Shown: piece after piece, positions 27,520 through 37,848 of the stretch
Position numbering within the stretch: the first letter of the stretch is position 1
Layout of the letters: each line of letters starts with the position of its first letter
Source: an uncultured bacterium
GTDB taxonomy: Bacteria; Pseudomonadota; Alphaproteobacteria; Rs-D84
Direction of reading: 5' to 3'
Length of the DNA stretch: 44,160 nucleotides
Assembly (NCBI GenBank): GCA_950096895.1
Contig: CATNBF010000008.1
Coordinates: forward strand, 1 to 44,160
The notes under the pieces: generated by a model
What the model was told of the DNA's origin: nothing
Seen by the model: only the letters and a program-made list of their open reading frames with translations
Database searches by the model: none
Translations under genes and position numbers: made by a program

Positions 27520-30306
27520 ATGACTGACATCACAACAACAAACGAAATAAATGAAATAAAAGTTCCGCAATCATCGCTGGAACATGAAATGCGAACCAGT
27601 TTCTTGGACTATGCTATGTCGGTTATTGTCGACCGTGCATTGCCAGATGTGCGCGACGGGTGTAAACCGGTGCATCGCCGTATCTTGTACGTGATGAATG
27701 ATGTTGCACCAGCGACCAAGGCAACAACGGTTAAATCGGCCCGTATCGTGGGTGAGGTGCTGGGTAAATACCATCCCCATGGGGATAGCTCGGTCTATGA
27801 AGCAATGGCCCGTATGGCCCAAGACTTTTCGATGGGGGAAACACTGGTCCAAGGCCAGGGTAACTTTGGGTCACGCGACGGGGATAAACCGGCGGCTATG
27901 CGTTATACAGAGGCACGGTTATCCAAACTGGGGGCGTCTTTGATGGACGACTTGGAAAAAGATACCATTGATTGGATTCCAAATTTTGATGGGACGTTGC
28001 AAGAACCAGTGGTGTTGCCGGCAAAATTCCCGAATTTCTTGGTTAATGGGGGGGCTGGGATCGCGGTTGGTATGGCGACAAACGTCCCGACATACAATCT
28101 GGGCGAAGTGTGCAATGGTATTTTGGCCATCTTGGAAAACCGGGATCTAAGTGATGACGAATTGTTTAACATTATTCCTGGGCCAGATTTCCCGACCGGT
28201 GGAATTATCATGGGACGTGCCGGTTCGTACAAGGCGCACACCACGGGACGCGGGTCTATCTTGGTGCGGGCCAAGACGCATTTCGAAGATTTTCGTGATC
28301 ACCAGGCCATTGTGGTTGATGAAATCCCATACCAGGTTAACAAGGCCCAGATGATCGTCAAGATTGCCGAATTAATCAAAGATAAACGGATCGAAGGCAT
28401 ATCAGAAATTCGCGACGAATCTTCGAAAGAAGGGCTGCGGGTGGTGATTGAACTAAAACGTGATGCCATTGCAGATGTGGTGTTAAATCACCTGTTTCAA
28501 TATACAGAAATGCAGACCAGTTTTCCGGTAAATATGATGGCGTTGAATCGCGGCCGGCCGATGTTGTTCAATGTGCGCAGCGTGCTGGATGCATTTATCG
28601 AATTCCGGGGCGAAGTTATTCGGCGGCGCACCATCTTTGATTTGAACAAGGCGCGCAATCGGGCACACACGTTACTGGGGCTATCGGTGGCGGTTGGTAA
28701 TTTGGATGAGGTTATTGAACTGATTAAATCCAGTGAAAATCCCGAAGCCGCGCGTCAGGCCTTGATGGCGCGGACATGGCCGGCATCAGATATCGAAGCC
28801 TATATTCAATTAATTGAAGATCCCAATACAGAATATGAAAATGGCATGTTCCGTATGTCCGAAGAACAGGCGCGTGCCATTCTGGAATTACAGTTGCATC
28901 GCTTGACCGGGTTGGAACGTGACAAGATCCATAATGATTTGACCCAATTGGGTGCAGTGATCAAGGATTTACTGGAAATCTTGGGCAGTGCGGCCCGCAT
29001 TATCCAGATTATCCGTGATGAAACCATTGCGGTGCGGGATAACTGGGCGTCGGATCGGCGTACAGATATTTCGGATGCCGAAATTGATATTGATATCGAA
29101 GATTTGATCGCGCGTGAAGATATGGTTGTTACCGTGACCAATACCGGATATATCAAGCGCGTTGCCTTGGATACCTATCGTGCACAAAAGCGCGGTGGCA
29201 AAGGGCGTAACGCCATGGCCACCAAAGAAGATGATTATGTGGTCCAGGTGTTCGTCGCCAATACGCACACACCGTTGCTGTTTTTCAGCTCTAAAGGGTT
29301 ATGCTATAAATTAAAAACATATAAATTACCCGAAGCCGCCGCCGCGGCCAAGGGACGGCCGCTGGTAAACCTGTTGCCGCTATCAGATGGGGAAACGATT
29401 ACAGCGATTTTACCGGTGTCGGATGAAGACGTTCAGCGGGTCAAAGAATCAGGCAAAGAACATTTCTTGATGTTTGCAACGGCATCTGGGACGGTGCGTC
29501 GTAATCGTATGTCTGATTTTGATTCGATTCGGGCAAACGGCAAGATTGCCATGAAATTGGATGACGGGGATAGCTTGATTTCCGTTTTGCCGTGTACGGA
29601 TGATATGGATGTGTTCTTGTCAACCTATCGCGGGCGGTGTATTCGGTTCCCGGTTTCAGAAATACGTATTTTTGCGGGACGTAACTCCACAGGGGTACGT
29701 GGTATGACATTGGGTGCAGATGATCGGATTATTGGGATGGCCATGTTAAATCATGGTGAAACCGATAGCGCGATCCGCAGTGCCTATATCAAACAATCGC
29801 GTGCCTTGCGTCGTGCCGCAACCGGTATCGAAGAAGATGCGGGTGATGCGGAAGAAGAAGTAACAAACTTGGTCTTGGACGATGCCAAAATGGCGCAAAT
29901 GGCCACCGCAGAGCAGTTTATCTTAACCATATCTGAAAATGGCTTTGGTAAACGCACCAGCAGCTATGAATATCGTATTACGCATCGTGGGGGCGGTGGA
30001 TTTGCCAATATTAAATTGGGTGGAAAAAATACCGCTGTGGCGGGGTCTTTCCCGGTGACCGATGATCAAGATATCATCATGGTGACCGATGGCGGCAAAA
30101 TTATTCGTACGCCGGCGGCCGATGTTCGAATCGCAGGACGTGCCACGGCGGGGGTGACCTTGCTGCGGACGGCAGAAAATGAAAAGGTCGTATCCGCAAT
30201 TTCGATCGTACGTGATGATAGCGATGACGAAGCCGTGGTGATCGATACAGATTCTGGTTCAGATGTCACACCAACAGATGAACAGCAACAGGATACTCAT
30301 GAATAA
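27520..30306 (+). CDS. gyrA: DNA gyrase subunit A
   Basis: [62 protein letters not shown]-terminal beta-propeller region. Confidence 0.97.
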   Translation: MTDITTTNEINEIKVPQSSLEHEMRTSFLDYAMSVIVDRALPDVRDGCKPVHRRILYVMNDVAPATKATTVKSARIVGEVLGKYHPHGDSSVYEAMARMAQDFSMGETLVQGQGNFGSRDGDKPAAMRYTEARLSKLGASLMDDLEKDTIDWIPNFDGTLQEPVVLPAKFPNFLVNGGAGIAVGMATNVPTYNLGEVCNGILAILENRDLSDDELFNIIPGPDFPTGGIIMGRAGSYKAHTTGRGSILVRAKTHFEDFRDHQAIVVDEIPYQVNKAQMIVKIAELIKDKRIEGISEIRDESSKEGLRVVIELKRDAIADVVLNHLFQYTEMQTSFPVNMMALNRGRPMLFNVRSVLDAFIEFRGEVIRRRTIFDLNKARNRAHTLLGLSVAVGNLDEVIELIKSSENPEAARQALMARTWPASDIEAYIQLIEDPNTEYENGMFRMSEEQARAILELQLHRLTGLERDKIHNDLTQLGAVIKDLLEILGSAARIIQIIRDETIAVRDNWASDRRTDISDAEIDIDIEDLIAREDMVVTVTNTGYIKRVALDTYRAQKRGGKGRNAMATKEDDYVVQVFVANTHTPLLFFSSKGLCYKLKTYKLPEAAAAAKGRPLVNLLPLSDGETITAILPVSDEDVQRVKESGKEHFLMFATASGTVRRNRMSDFDSIRANGKIAMKLDDGDSLISVLPCTDDMDVFLSTYRGRCIRFPVSEIRIFAGRNSTGVRGMTLGADDRIIGMAMLNHGETDSAIRSAYIKQSRALRRAATGIEEDAGDAEEEVTNLVLDDAKMAQMATAEQFILTISENGFGKRTSSYEYRITHRGGGGFANIKLGGKNTAVAGSFPVTDDQDIIMVTDGGKIIRTPAADVRIAGRATAGVTLLRTAENEKVVSAISIVRDDSDDEAVVIDTDSGSDVTPTDEQQQDTHE

Positions 30307-30712
30307 TAATGAATACTTTTCATCCATTAACGATGTGTCGAAGCAGTTAGATGTTCCGGCACATACGTTACGTTATTGGGAAAAGCAATTTCCTGTGGCG
30401 ATTAAGCCGACAACCGGTGCCGGTGGACGGCGGTATTATCGCGCAGAAACGGTGGAACGGTTGATGGTGATCAAAGACTTGCTCTATCACCATGGGATGA
30501 CGATTGCCGGGGTCAAGAAATTATTGCGGGATGGAAATTTTCCGCCCAAGGCATCTGATGGCGTGACGCAAATAAATTCTCAAAGTGGCCCCCAGTCTGT
30601 TCCCCCCCAGGTTGGTCATTCAGAAAATGCCAGTGATGCGGCCACCCGTCGGGTGGATGTGGAACGGGCAATTGCCCTGATGGACCAGGCCTTGGCCCTG
30701 TTAAACGATTGA
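30299..30712 (+). CDS. MerR-family transcriptional regulator
   Basis: [50 protein letters not shown]; start overlaps gyrA stop. Confidence 0.88.
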   Translation: MNNNEYFSSINDVSKQLDVPAHTLRYWEKQFPVAIKPTTGAGGRRYYRAETVERLMVIKDLLYHHGMTIAGVKKLLRDGNFPPKASDGVTQINSQSGPQSVPPQVGHSENASDAATRRVDVERAIALMDQALALLND

Positions 30713-30714
30713 TG

Positions 30715-30752
30715 AACGCCGCCCCAGAAAGTTCAAGGCGGCGGAATTTTTA
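30715..30752 (+). terminator. Terminator after merR-like gene
   Basis: GCCGCCccagaaagttcaaGGCGGCggaattttta. Confidence 0.65.
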
Positions 30753-30787
30753 TCTTGAAAATTTTCGGATGAAACCTAAAATAAAAA

Positions 30788-31006
30788 GGCACAGGCGGCT
30801 GTCTGTGTGGCTTTTAAGAAGGGCCATCTCAGGTTAAACGTACATGGACCATGTGCGTTGGTAAAAATTTGGTCCCAATCGATGCATGATTGGGGCGTGT
30901 CAAAATAAGCAAAATAAATTGCGAATATGACAACCATTCCTGAATGGCTTCTTAATCCCCAATCACCAAGATTTTGTCATCCTATGTTGGATGACACTAT
31001 TTTTTT
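30788..31006 (+). ncRNA. Structured RNA, copy B (3-copy family)
   Basis: Promoter TTGAAA (30755) N16 TAAAAT (30777); closing stem TTAAGAAG/CTTCTTAA (30814/30948); hairpin GTACATGGACCATGTGC; terminator TGTCATCCtatgttGGATGACActattttttt. Confidence 0.72.
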
Positions 31007-31058
31007 CATATTTTTATTGCAAAATAAAAAGATATAATTATAATTCCTTGTGCCTTAT

Positions 31059-31132
31059 TGGGGTGTCGTCTAATGGTAGGACAAGAGATTTTGGTTCTCT
31101 TTATCATGGTTCGAATCCGTGCGCCCCAACCA
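31059..31132 (+). tRNA. tRNA-Gln(TTG)
   Basis: Cloverleaf TGGGGTG..CGCCCCAACCA, anticodon loop TTTTGGT, GGTTCGAATCC T-arm, encoded CCA. Confidence 0.95.
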
Positions 31133-31140
31133 GTTTTATA

Positions 31141-31166
31141 AAAAATACCCCGCCGGGGTATTTTTT
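31141..31166. terminator. Terminator after tRNA-Gln
   Basis: AAAAATACCCCGccgGGGTATTTTTT. Confidence 0.75.
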
Positions 31167-31416
31167 ATAAAATGATGCGTCGCGCGGATTGTAATCGTCC
31201 GTTTCACACGATTACAGCAAAACGTTATTAACGTTTTGTATGCGTTTTGTTCCAAAACGCTAGTGGGGGCATCCCCACACCCCTGTGTGCACCCCAACCA
31301 ATCTGGACACCAGTGCGATTTTAGCATTGTAACACACAGCAGATATAGATTTGCAATAGTTCTACTGCGTGGTTTTTGAGAGTTGTGAATTTTATAATTT
31401 GGAGAACTTTTACACA

Positions 31417-32163
31417 ATGACAAACATAGATTTTCATATTCACGGAAAAATCGGAAGTTCATTATCTTTTGATAAAGATGAATTTATGCAAAAAATTCTT
31501 GCTGCAAAAAAATCTGGGCTGGATGCGTTTGCATTGACCGAGCATTCACATGCAGTAAACTTTTCCGAAGCATTTGTTTTTTTGGATGCTAATTTTGATT
31601 TTATTGAAAATTATTGGGATGCAGATGAAATTAAAATTTTTCCCGGCACAGAAATTACAACATTGGAAAATCTGGATATAATAGTTATAGATTTACCAAA
31701 AAATATTTTAGAACTAGCCAAGCAATTTGATGAGAAATTAACACGGACCACAGACGAATTGTTAAATTTGTTGGATAATAGTGCGCTTGTAATACTTGCG
31801 CATCCGTATCGCAGACATGATGTGTTTCCAAAATTATCTGATGGTTTTTTGCGACGGTTGGATGCAACGGAGATAAATGCAAAAGATTTTTATGAAAAAC
31901 AAAATGAAGGCCAGGTAAGGGAATTAGCAACAAAGTTAAATTTACCCATATTAGCAAACAGTGATACGCACCATTTCGCATCAATCGGTGCAACGTGGAA
32001 CGAATTTGAATCTGATATTAAAACGATAAACGAATTAAAAGAAAATATCCGGCGACAAAACTTTACTATACATATATCAGATGATATTGGTGTCAAAGTC
32101 AAAAGTGGAATTGATTCCAAAGCGGATCATAAATTGCGTCTTAAATTGGGAATTTCGGAATAA
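31417..32163 (+). CDS. PHP-domain phosphoesterase
   Basis: DFHIHGK, LTEHSH, PGTEIT, LAHPYR, NSDTHH metal-site motifs. Confidence 0.85.
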   Translation: MTNIDFHIHGKIGSSLSFDKDEFMQKILAAKKSGLDAFALTEHSHAVNFSEAFVFLDANFDFIENYWDADEIKIFPGTEITTLENLDIIVIDLPKNILELAKQFDEKLTRTTDELLNLLDNSALVILAHPYRRHDVFPKLSDGFLRRLDATEINAKDFYEKQNEGQVRELATKLNLPILANSDTHHFASIGATWNEFESDIKTINELKENIRRQNFTIHISDDIGVKVKSGIDSKADHKLRLKLGISE

Positions 32164-32193
32164 ATCCGAAAATATGCTTGGATTTCCGCCTTT
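32161..32193 (+). repeat. Direct repeat copy 1
   Basis: TAAATCCGAAAATATGCTTGGATTTCCGCCTTT; near-identical copy at 33619. Confidence 0.65.
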
Positions 32194-32453
32194 CAGGTTC
32201 GATAATAGTTCATAAAGGGCAGCACTATATTCAAAAACCGCCCATCGGGGCGGTTTTTATTTTGTGTATCGCATAGATTATGCAAATCTGTTTCAATTTA
32301 CACAGCAAAATGTTATTCGGATCGTACAAGTGACCCGCAATGCATAGTGTTAGGTAATCAGTTGCATCAACAATCCTTGACATCTGCGCAATTTATGTAC
32401 CAAAAACACTGCTTTGCGTCAATTTGAGAACTTTATAAGCAGTTGACAGTTAA

Positions 32454-33584
32454 ATGTTTGTTGATAAAATTGCCCCTGTTATGAATAACAAAAATAATAC
32501 TTTAACACTGTATCATGGATCGCCAAACAAGTTAGAGATAGGGGATTTCGTTTGCCCATCTTTTTTCGACAAATACAAAGAGATAAAGATTTTTAACAAG
32601 AAAACCGGTAAAAGTGAACCTGTGGTATTTTTAACCCCGTATGAAAAAATCGCGATAAGATATGCATGTCGTGATATATATTCTGTTGTTGATTATAGTG
32701 AAGATATACAATATATGATATTTAGAAACAGGGAACAAACTTTTTACATATATGAAACACAATTACCAATTTCAAAGCTGGTTGATACAATAAGTGGTGA
32801 CCAAATAATCAATATTGAACACAGAGAATATGCCTGTTTTGAACCAGTTCAAATATTGAATCGATACTCCTTTGGAATTGATGCAATATTAGATTATTAT
32901 TCAAAACAAAATAATATACGTACTGTGGCACGGGTATTAAAAAATAAAAACGAAATTCCAGCTTGTTTTGGTGACCTTGATGGATTATTGGGGAAACCAT
33001 GCATTGCATCTTATCAATTAAAACAGGATCTAAATAAATACACCACACCGCGGAATGTTTTGAATGCAAAAGGTAAAAAGGAATTATTTGATGGAATATC
33101 AAATCATGATAAAGATTATTTGAAAAATTGTCTTGAACAAGATTTTCAAACAATCCAAAACTTGACACGAAATATATATTTTATGGCTGTAAAATATGCG
33201 CTTTCCGGCTTTAATAAAAGTGTTTTAAGCGGAACATGTTTAGATGCTTATAATAAATATACTGCCAGATGGGTGGGTGATGCAGATAAAAATTTTGGAA
33301 CAATAAAGAATCCTGATTGTCCGGGTGAATTCAAGCAATGGTATAAATATCATGCATATAAAGGCGGGCATCCATTTGAAATTTATCCGTATTATTGTCT
33401 TTATGTTAATAAAAACAATAAAGATGAATTTTATTTAAGATTAGGGGATATGTATATGGGGCATCATTTGGAAACGATTAATAGATTATTAAAAATGTAT
33501 ATTGCACTTTGTAAAAATGGTTTTTTTTGTGAATTCCCATACAAGGATTATGTTTTGGATATTATAAATGAACGTTTGAGATAA
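32454..33584 (+). CDS. Arr-like (rifampin ADP-ribosyltransferase-like) N-terminal domain protein
   Basis: LYHGSPNKLEIGDFVCPSFF..EPVVFLTPYEKIAIRYA..TFYIYET resembles Arr layout; long C-terminal extension without recognised domain. Confidence 0.5.
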   Translation: MFVDKIAPVMNNKNNTLTLYHGSPNKLEIGDFVCPSFFDKYKEIKIFNKKTGKSEPVVFLTPYEKIAIRYACRDIYSVVDYSEDIQYMIFRNREQTFYIYETQLPISKLVDTISGDQIINIEHREYACFEPVQILNRYSFGIDAILDYYSKQNNIRTVARVLKNKNEIPACFGDLDGLLGKPCIASYQLKQDLNKYTTPRNVLNAKGKKELFDGISNHDKDYLKNCLEQDFQTIQNLTRNIYFMAVKYALSGFNKSVLSGTCLDAYNKYTARWVGDADKNFGTIKNPDCPGEFKQWYKYHAYKGGHPFEIYPYYCLYVNKNNKDEFYLRLGDMYMGHHLETINRLLKMYIALCKNGFFCEFPYKDYVLDIINERLR

Positions 33585-33618
33585 TTTGGTTTTGTTTAAC
33601 TGAAGTGTTAGCATGTCA

Positions 33619-33651
33619 TAAATCCAAAAATATGCGTGAATTTCCGCCTTG
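33619..33651 (+). repeat. Direct repeat copy 2
   Basis: TAAATCCAAAAATATGCGTGAATTTCCGCCTTG versus copy at 32161. Confidence 0.65.
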
Positions 33652-33932
33652 TGGATGTTTTAATTTGATCTTTCGGATAAAGAAACCACATGGTTTGATT
33701 ATGGGTTAGTGTTTGACGTACAAAGGGCGATGCCATACTGGCGCATAGCACCTTGCCCGAGTGAATTGAGCGCGCCCCCAACCATGGTTAACAGATTGTT
33801 CATTTGGACAATTATAAGGTTTTTATTCGTTTGAAAGTGTGATTTAGAATTAATTGACACCTTGGAACGAATTATAAACATATTGCAAGAATCTAACCTT
33901 TTTGATATATATTTTATGAAGGGGTTTGGCAT

Positions 33933-34610
33933 ATGACTGGTATTGAATATATAAAAAATGCTGTTTTTGAATTGCTAAAAAATAATTCTAATGGCCATGA
34001 TGACAAACATGTATTTCGCGTTTATAATACGGCCAGGAATTTTTGCGACGACATTCCGTCGGCCAACCGCGATTTAGTCGCAGCCGCAGCCTTGTTGCAC
34101 GATTGCGACGATTACAAATTATTTGGTGAAGAATCAGAAAAGCTATTGACGAACACGAGACGCATATTATTAAATTCTGGATTTGATGCCGAATTTTGTG
34201 AAAATGCTATCAATATTGTAAAAACCATCGGATACAGCAAGCGGTTGAAAGGTATTAAAGCATATGGCATCGAAGGTGAAATTGTATCTGATGCCGACAT
34301 GTGCGATGCATCGGGGACAATTGGTATGTTGCGTTGTATCGAATATCGTTCCAGCAGTGGCGTACCCTTTTTTGATCCAAATGATTTACCCCGTGAAATG
34401 GATGCCGAAACATATAGAACATCAAAAGTTGACCCATGCGTAAATCATTTCTTTATTAAAATATTTCATTTACGAGATATGTGTTTGACAGAACCAGGAC
34501 GTAAATACGCAGCAAAAAAACATAAAGCCATTGTTGATTTCCTAAAAACATATTTTGACGAAGTCGGTGCACCACAAATATGGTACGATTTGTTGAAAAA
34601 GTATGAATAA
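33933..34610 (+). CDS. HD-domain phosphohydrolase
   Basis: DDKHVFRVYNTAR, LVAAAALLHDCDDYKLFG, EIVSDADMCDA. Confidence 0.8.
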   Translation: MTGIEYIKNAVFELLKNNSNGHDDKHVFRVYNTARNFCDDIPSANRDLVAAAALLHDCDDYKLFGEESEKLLTNTRRILLNSGFDAEFCENAINIVKTIGYSKRLKGIKAYGIEGEIVSDADMCDASGTIGMLRCIEYRSSSGVPFFDPNDLPREMDAETYRTSKVDPCVNHFFIKIFHLRDMCLTEPGRKYAAKKHKAIVDFLKTYFDEVGAPQIWYDLLKKYE

Positions 34611-34850
34611 ATAACCTGCATTTCTCCCACGCCCCACAACTAAATAAAAACAGCTCACAAGGGCAGTTTTTGTAAATTCTATTATTTGCAAAATAGTCGC
34701 CGTTGCATAACCGCAATAATGTGTTTGGGTTGCTGGTATTTATTGCATTTTTTTCTGGGGATCGATTTTATCTTTGCTAAATACAAAGAAGGCGTGCTAT
34801 GCTTTCTAACAGGCCAGGGCGAGAGATTAACAGATTAAAGGATTTTAATA

Positions 34851-35618
34851 ATGAATTTACGTTACATAACTTGTTCAGATATACGTGAAGATGTCCCTGT
34901 GCGCGATGCCATAGAATTGTTAAAGATAAACCCAAAGGTTGAACTGGGGATTCAGGCGCATGGTGGGGCGATGAATTTTGGAACGCCGTGCTATCAATGG
35001 CTGGATCAATTGCTGGGGGTGTCTGCCAACGCCCAGACCCCATTAAATATTGCCGTACATGTTAATTATGACTGGTGCTCACAAATGGTGGTGGGTGGTC
35101 ATAACATAGATATGTGGCCGGCGGAAATAAAAAAACTGATGCTTAGAAAAAATAAAGATGGGATTCCGTTAATCCGGCGGTGGCAGTTAAATATTGGTGA
35201 CGGAACACGGGGGATTATAGCCCCAGGTATGGCACAAATCTGTGTCGCATTCCAAAATCGCGAATTTATTTTTCCATATAATGCAAAGAATCCTGTCACA
35301 GCAGAGATAGAAAAACTGGCCTTGGGTCGTATTGATTTTTCGTTGCTCTATGATTCTTCGTATGGGGCGGGTATATCGCCATCGTCGTGGAATGGGCCGG
35401 TTTATAAAAATCATCCGATGGGATATGCCGGGGGATTGGGGCCGGACAATGTGGCCGACAATTTGGAAAAAATCGCCATGGTGTGTCCGCCGAATTATAC
35501 GGCCTGGATCGATGCCGAAGGCCGATTGATGAAGCCAGGGACGCGTCAGTTTGATATCGAACGTGCATCAAAATATGTTTTATCTGCATTGGAATGGGAA
35601 AGACAAAATTCTAAATAA
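34851..35618 (+). CDS. TrpF-like (phosphoribosylanthranilate isomerase-like) TIM-barrel protein
   Basis: ELGIQAHGGAMNFGTP, LLYDSSYGAGISPSSW, GYAGGLGPDNVADNLEKI, AWIDAEGRLM. Confidence 0.6.
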   Translation: MNLRYITCSDIREDVPVRDAIELLKINPKVELGIQAHGGAMNFGTPCYQWLDQLLGVSANAQTPLNIAVHVNYDWCSQMVVGGHNIDMWPAEIKKLMLRKNKDGIPLIRRWQLNIGDGTRGIIAPGMAQICVAFQNREFIFPYNAKNPVTAEIEKLALGRIDFSLLYDSSYGAGISPSSWNGPVYKNHPMGYAGGLGPDNVADNLEKIAMVCPPNYTAWIDAEGRLMKPGTRQFDIERASKYVLSALEWERQNSK

Positions 35619-35753
35619 TTTCATTGATCCCAGAACGCCGCCCGTTTGGGCGGCGCGTTTTATGATTATTATGCATGGGCATGTGTATATTAAAAACAGT
35701 TGTTTTTTGGAAATTTGTTCTATGGTATATCATAAACTATAATAAGAGAAAAT

Positions 35754-36041
35754 ATGATGAGTAAATGTCCTTATGATTATAAAAAAGAGCTGCAAGGGGT
35801 AGCGTGTTTTGAAGAAAAAAAATGTGCTGCATGCCAAAAAAGCCATGAAAAAATACAAAAATGTGTATATAATACCCAGCAACTTTTGATCAGTAATATT
35901 CATTACATGAATAGTTTTATCAGTAAAAATGGGGTAAGTACCAATGCCGGTGGTGACATTGTTTATATGGACGTTGCATTGGCCAAAGAAAAACAGAAAT
36001 TATTTCAAGAGCTTTACGTTAGCCTGGATAAATGTAAATAA
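35754..36041 (+). CDS. Small cysteine-containing hypothetical protein
   Basis: MMSKCPYDYKKELQGVACFEEKKCAACQKSHEKIQKC; RBS-like GAGAA upstream; followed by terminator. Confidence 0.55.
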   Translation: MMSKCPYDYKKELQGVACFEEKKCAACQKSHEKIQKCVYNTQQLLISNIHYMNSFISKNGVSTNAGGDIVYMDVALAKEKQKLFQELYVSLDKCK

Positions 36042-36066
36042 AAAATCCGCAATTTGCGGATTTTTT
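36041..36066. terminator. Terminator hairpin
   Basis: AAAAATCCGCaattTGCGGATTTTTT. Confidence 0.8.
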
Positions 36067-36245
36067 ATTTATGTTATAAAATATAAATTAAATATGATGT
36101 TTTTTATGTCACAGTTATTTATGATATCTAAACAATTAAAAGTGAATATATTCTTGTTAATAAAACACTTTTGTGTATTTTTAGTAAAAGAGCGTTGGTT
36201 TTTAGAGTTGATTTGTTTGTAATAAATGTTCTAAAATAAATTAAA

Positions 36246-37223
36246 ATGGCAGAAAAGAAAAAATCTTTCCGCAATAAAACTATTGACTTTTCTCTTCAGG
36301 AAGGAAAGGTATATTTTGATAGATGTATTTTTGACGCTGATTTATCTATTGATAAGATTATGAATAAAACTATAAATGGTGATACTTTTGAAATTATGAA
36401 GAATTTACCAAAAAAATTCGTAGATTTATTGATTGTAGATCCACCGTATAATCTTTCAAAAAATTTTAATGGTAGAAAATTTAATGAAATGAATAATGAA
36501 GATTATGCAAAATATACCGAAGAATGGTTAAAATTGGTTTTGCCTTTGTTAAAAGATGATGCATCAATTTATGTGTGTTGTGATTGGAAAACGAGTGTTA
36601 CTATAGGAAATATATTACCAAAATATCTAAAGGTGCGTAACCGTATTACTTGGCAACGTGAGAAAGGACGTGGTTCAAAAGAAAATTGGAAGAATGCAAT
36701 GGAGGATATTTGGTTTGCAACAAAAAATGGATTTTGGAAATTTAATCTTGATGATGTAAAAGTTCGCAAAAGGGTTATTGCACCGTATAAAAAAGATGGT
36801 ATTCCCAAAGATTGGAAAGAAACAGAATTGGGAAAATTTCGGGATACGTGTCCATCAAATTTTTGGGATGATATATCTATACCTTATTGGTCTATGTCAG
36901 AAAATACGGCACATCCTACACAAAAACCAGAAAAACTTATAGCTAAGCTAATTCTGGCAAGTTCAAATAAAGGTGATGTTGTTTTTGATCCTTTTTTGGG
37001 ATCAGGAACAACATCCGTTGTTGCTAAGAAATTGGGGCGTAGATATGTTGGGATTGAATTAGATAAAACATATTGCGCCTGGGCGGAAAAACGTCTTGAA
37101 ACCGCAGAAACGAATCGAAATATTCAAGGATATAGAGGGGGGGTATTTTGGGAACGTAATACTGGTGCAGAACAAGATAAATTAAAAGAGTTTGATAATG
37201 CTATCTGTTTTTTCGAACAATGA
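36246..37223 (+). CDS. Site-specific DNA methyltransferase (beta-class order, N6-adenine/N4-cytosine type)
   Basis: Motif IV DPPYNL precedes motif I DPFLGSGTTSVVAKKLGRRYVGIEL; TAHPTQKPEKL. Confidence 0.9.
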   Translation: MAEKKKSFRNKTIDFSLQEGKVYFDRCIFDADLSIDKIMNKTINGDTFEIMKNLPKKFVDLLIVDPPYNLSKNFNGRKFNEMNNEDYAKYTEEWLKLVLPLLKDDASIYVCCDWKTSVTIGNILPKYLKVRNRITWQREKGRGSKENWKNAMEDIWFATKNGFWKFNLDDVKVRKRVIAPYKKDGIPKDWKETELGKFRDTCPSNFWDDISIPYWSMSENTAHPTQKPEKLIAKLILASSNKGDVVFDPFLGSGTTSVVAKKLGRRYVGIELDKTYCAWAEKRLETAETNRNIQGYRGGVFWERNTGAEQDKLKEFDNAICFFEQ

Positions 37224-37848
37224 AATTGTTGAAAATTTTGTAAATCAAATTAAGACGGAATTAAATAAAGAGCTTTCTAATTTACGGGATAATGCATCAC
37301 CACGTACTGTTGGTGATACAGCACAAGATGTTATAGAGCATTTTTTTGAAAATGGCTTAACATCTGATTTTGGACAAGCGATTCAACAAAAATTTGCACG
37401 GCGTGCTATGGCTGATGTTGCGTTTACAGATACAAATGAAAATTATATAGTTGTGGATGTAAAAACTCATAATGAGTCAACAGATTTTAATATGCCAAAT
37501 CTTATATCTGTAGAAAGATTGGCAAGATTTTATAGAGATGATACAAATTTCTTTTCTTTATTGGTAGCCAAGTATGATATGCAAGATAACAAACCACATT
37601 TTAATAATGTATTGTTTTTGCCAATAGAACATTTGGATTGGAATTGTCTGACTATTGGGGCCTTGGGATGGGGGCAGATACAAATTGCTAATGCGAATGT
37701 TATTAATTCAAATACAGGACAAACAAGAAAAGAATGGATGTTAAAACTTTGTGATGCGTTAGATATCTTTTATCCCAGAGAAATTGAAAAAATTAATAAT
37801 AGAATCTCATATTTTAATGAAATTAGAGACTATTGGGAAAATAAATAA
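37198..37848 (+). CDS. Type II restriction endonuclease (PD-(D/E)XK-like)
   Basis: Overlaps MTase 3' end; MADVAFTDTNENYIVVDVKTHN gives D-x(n)-DVK catalytic pattern. Confidence 0.7.
   Translation: MLSVFSNNEIVENFVNQIKTELNKELSNLRDNASPRTVGDTAQDVIEHFFENGLTSDFGQAIQQKFARRAMADVAFTDTNENYIVVDVKTHNESTDFNMPNLISVERLARFYRDDTNFFSLLVAKYDMQDNKPHFNNVLFLPIEHLDWNCLTIGALGWGQIQIANANVINSNTGQTRKEWMLKLCDALDIFYPREIEKINNRISYFNEIRDYWENK

Noticed and set aside
27640-27840. GyrA quinolone-resistance substitution
   Set aside because: [10 protein letters not shown] keeps Ser and an acidic residue at the key positions; within normal natural variation.
33652-33932. Fourth copy of the structured RNA
   Set aside because: Some hairpins and a CCCCAACCA string, but the conserved GGTAA..GGYCC..ATGRTTGGRG order is absent.
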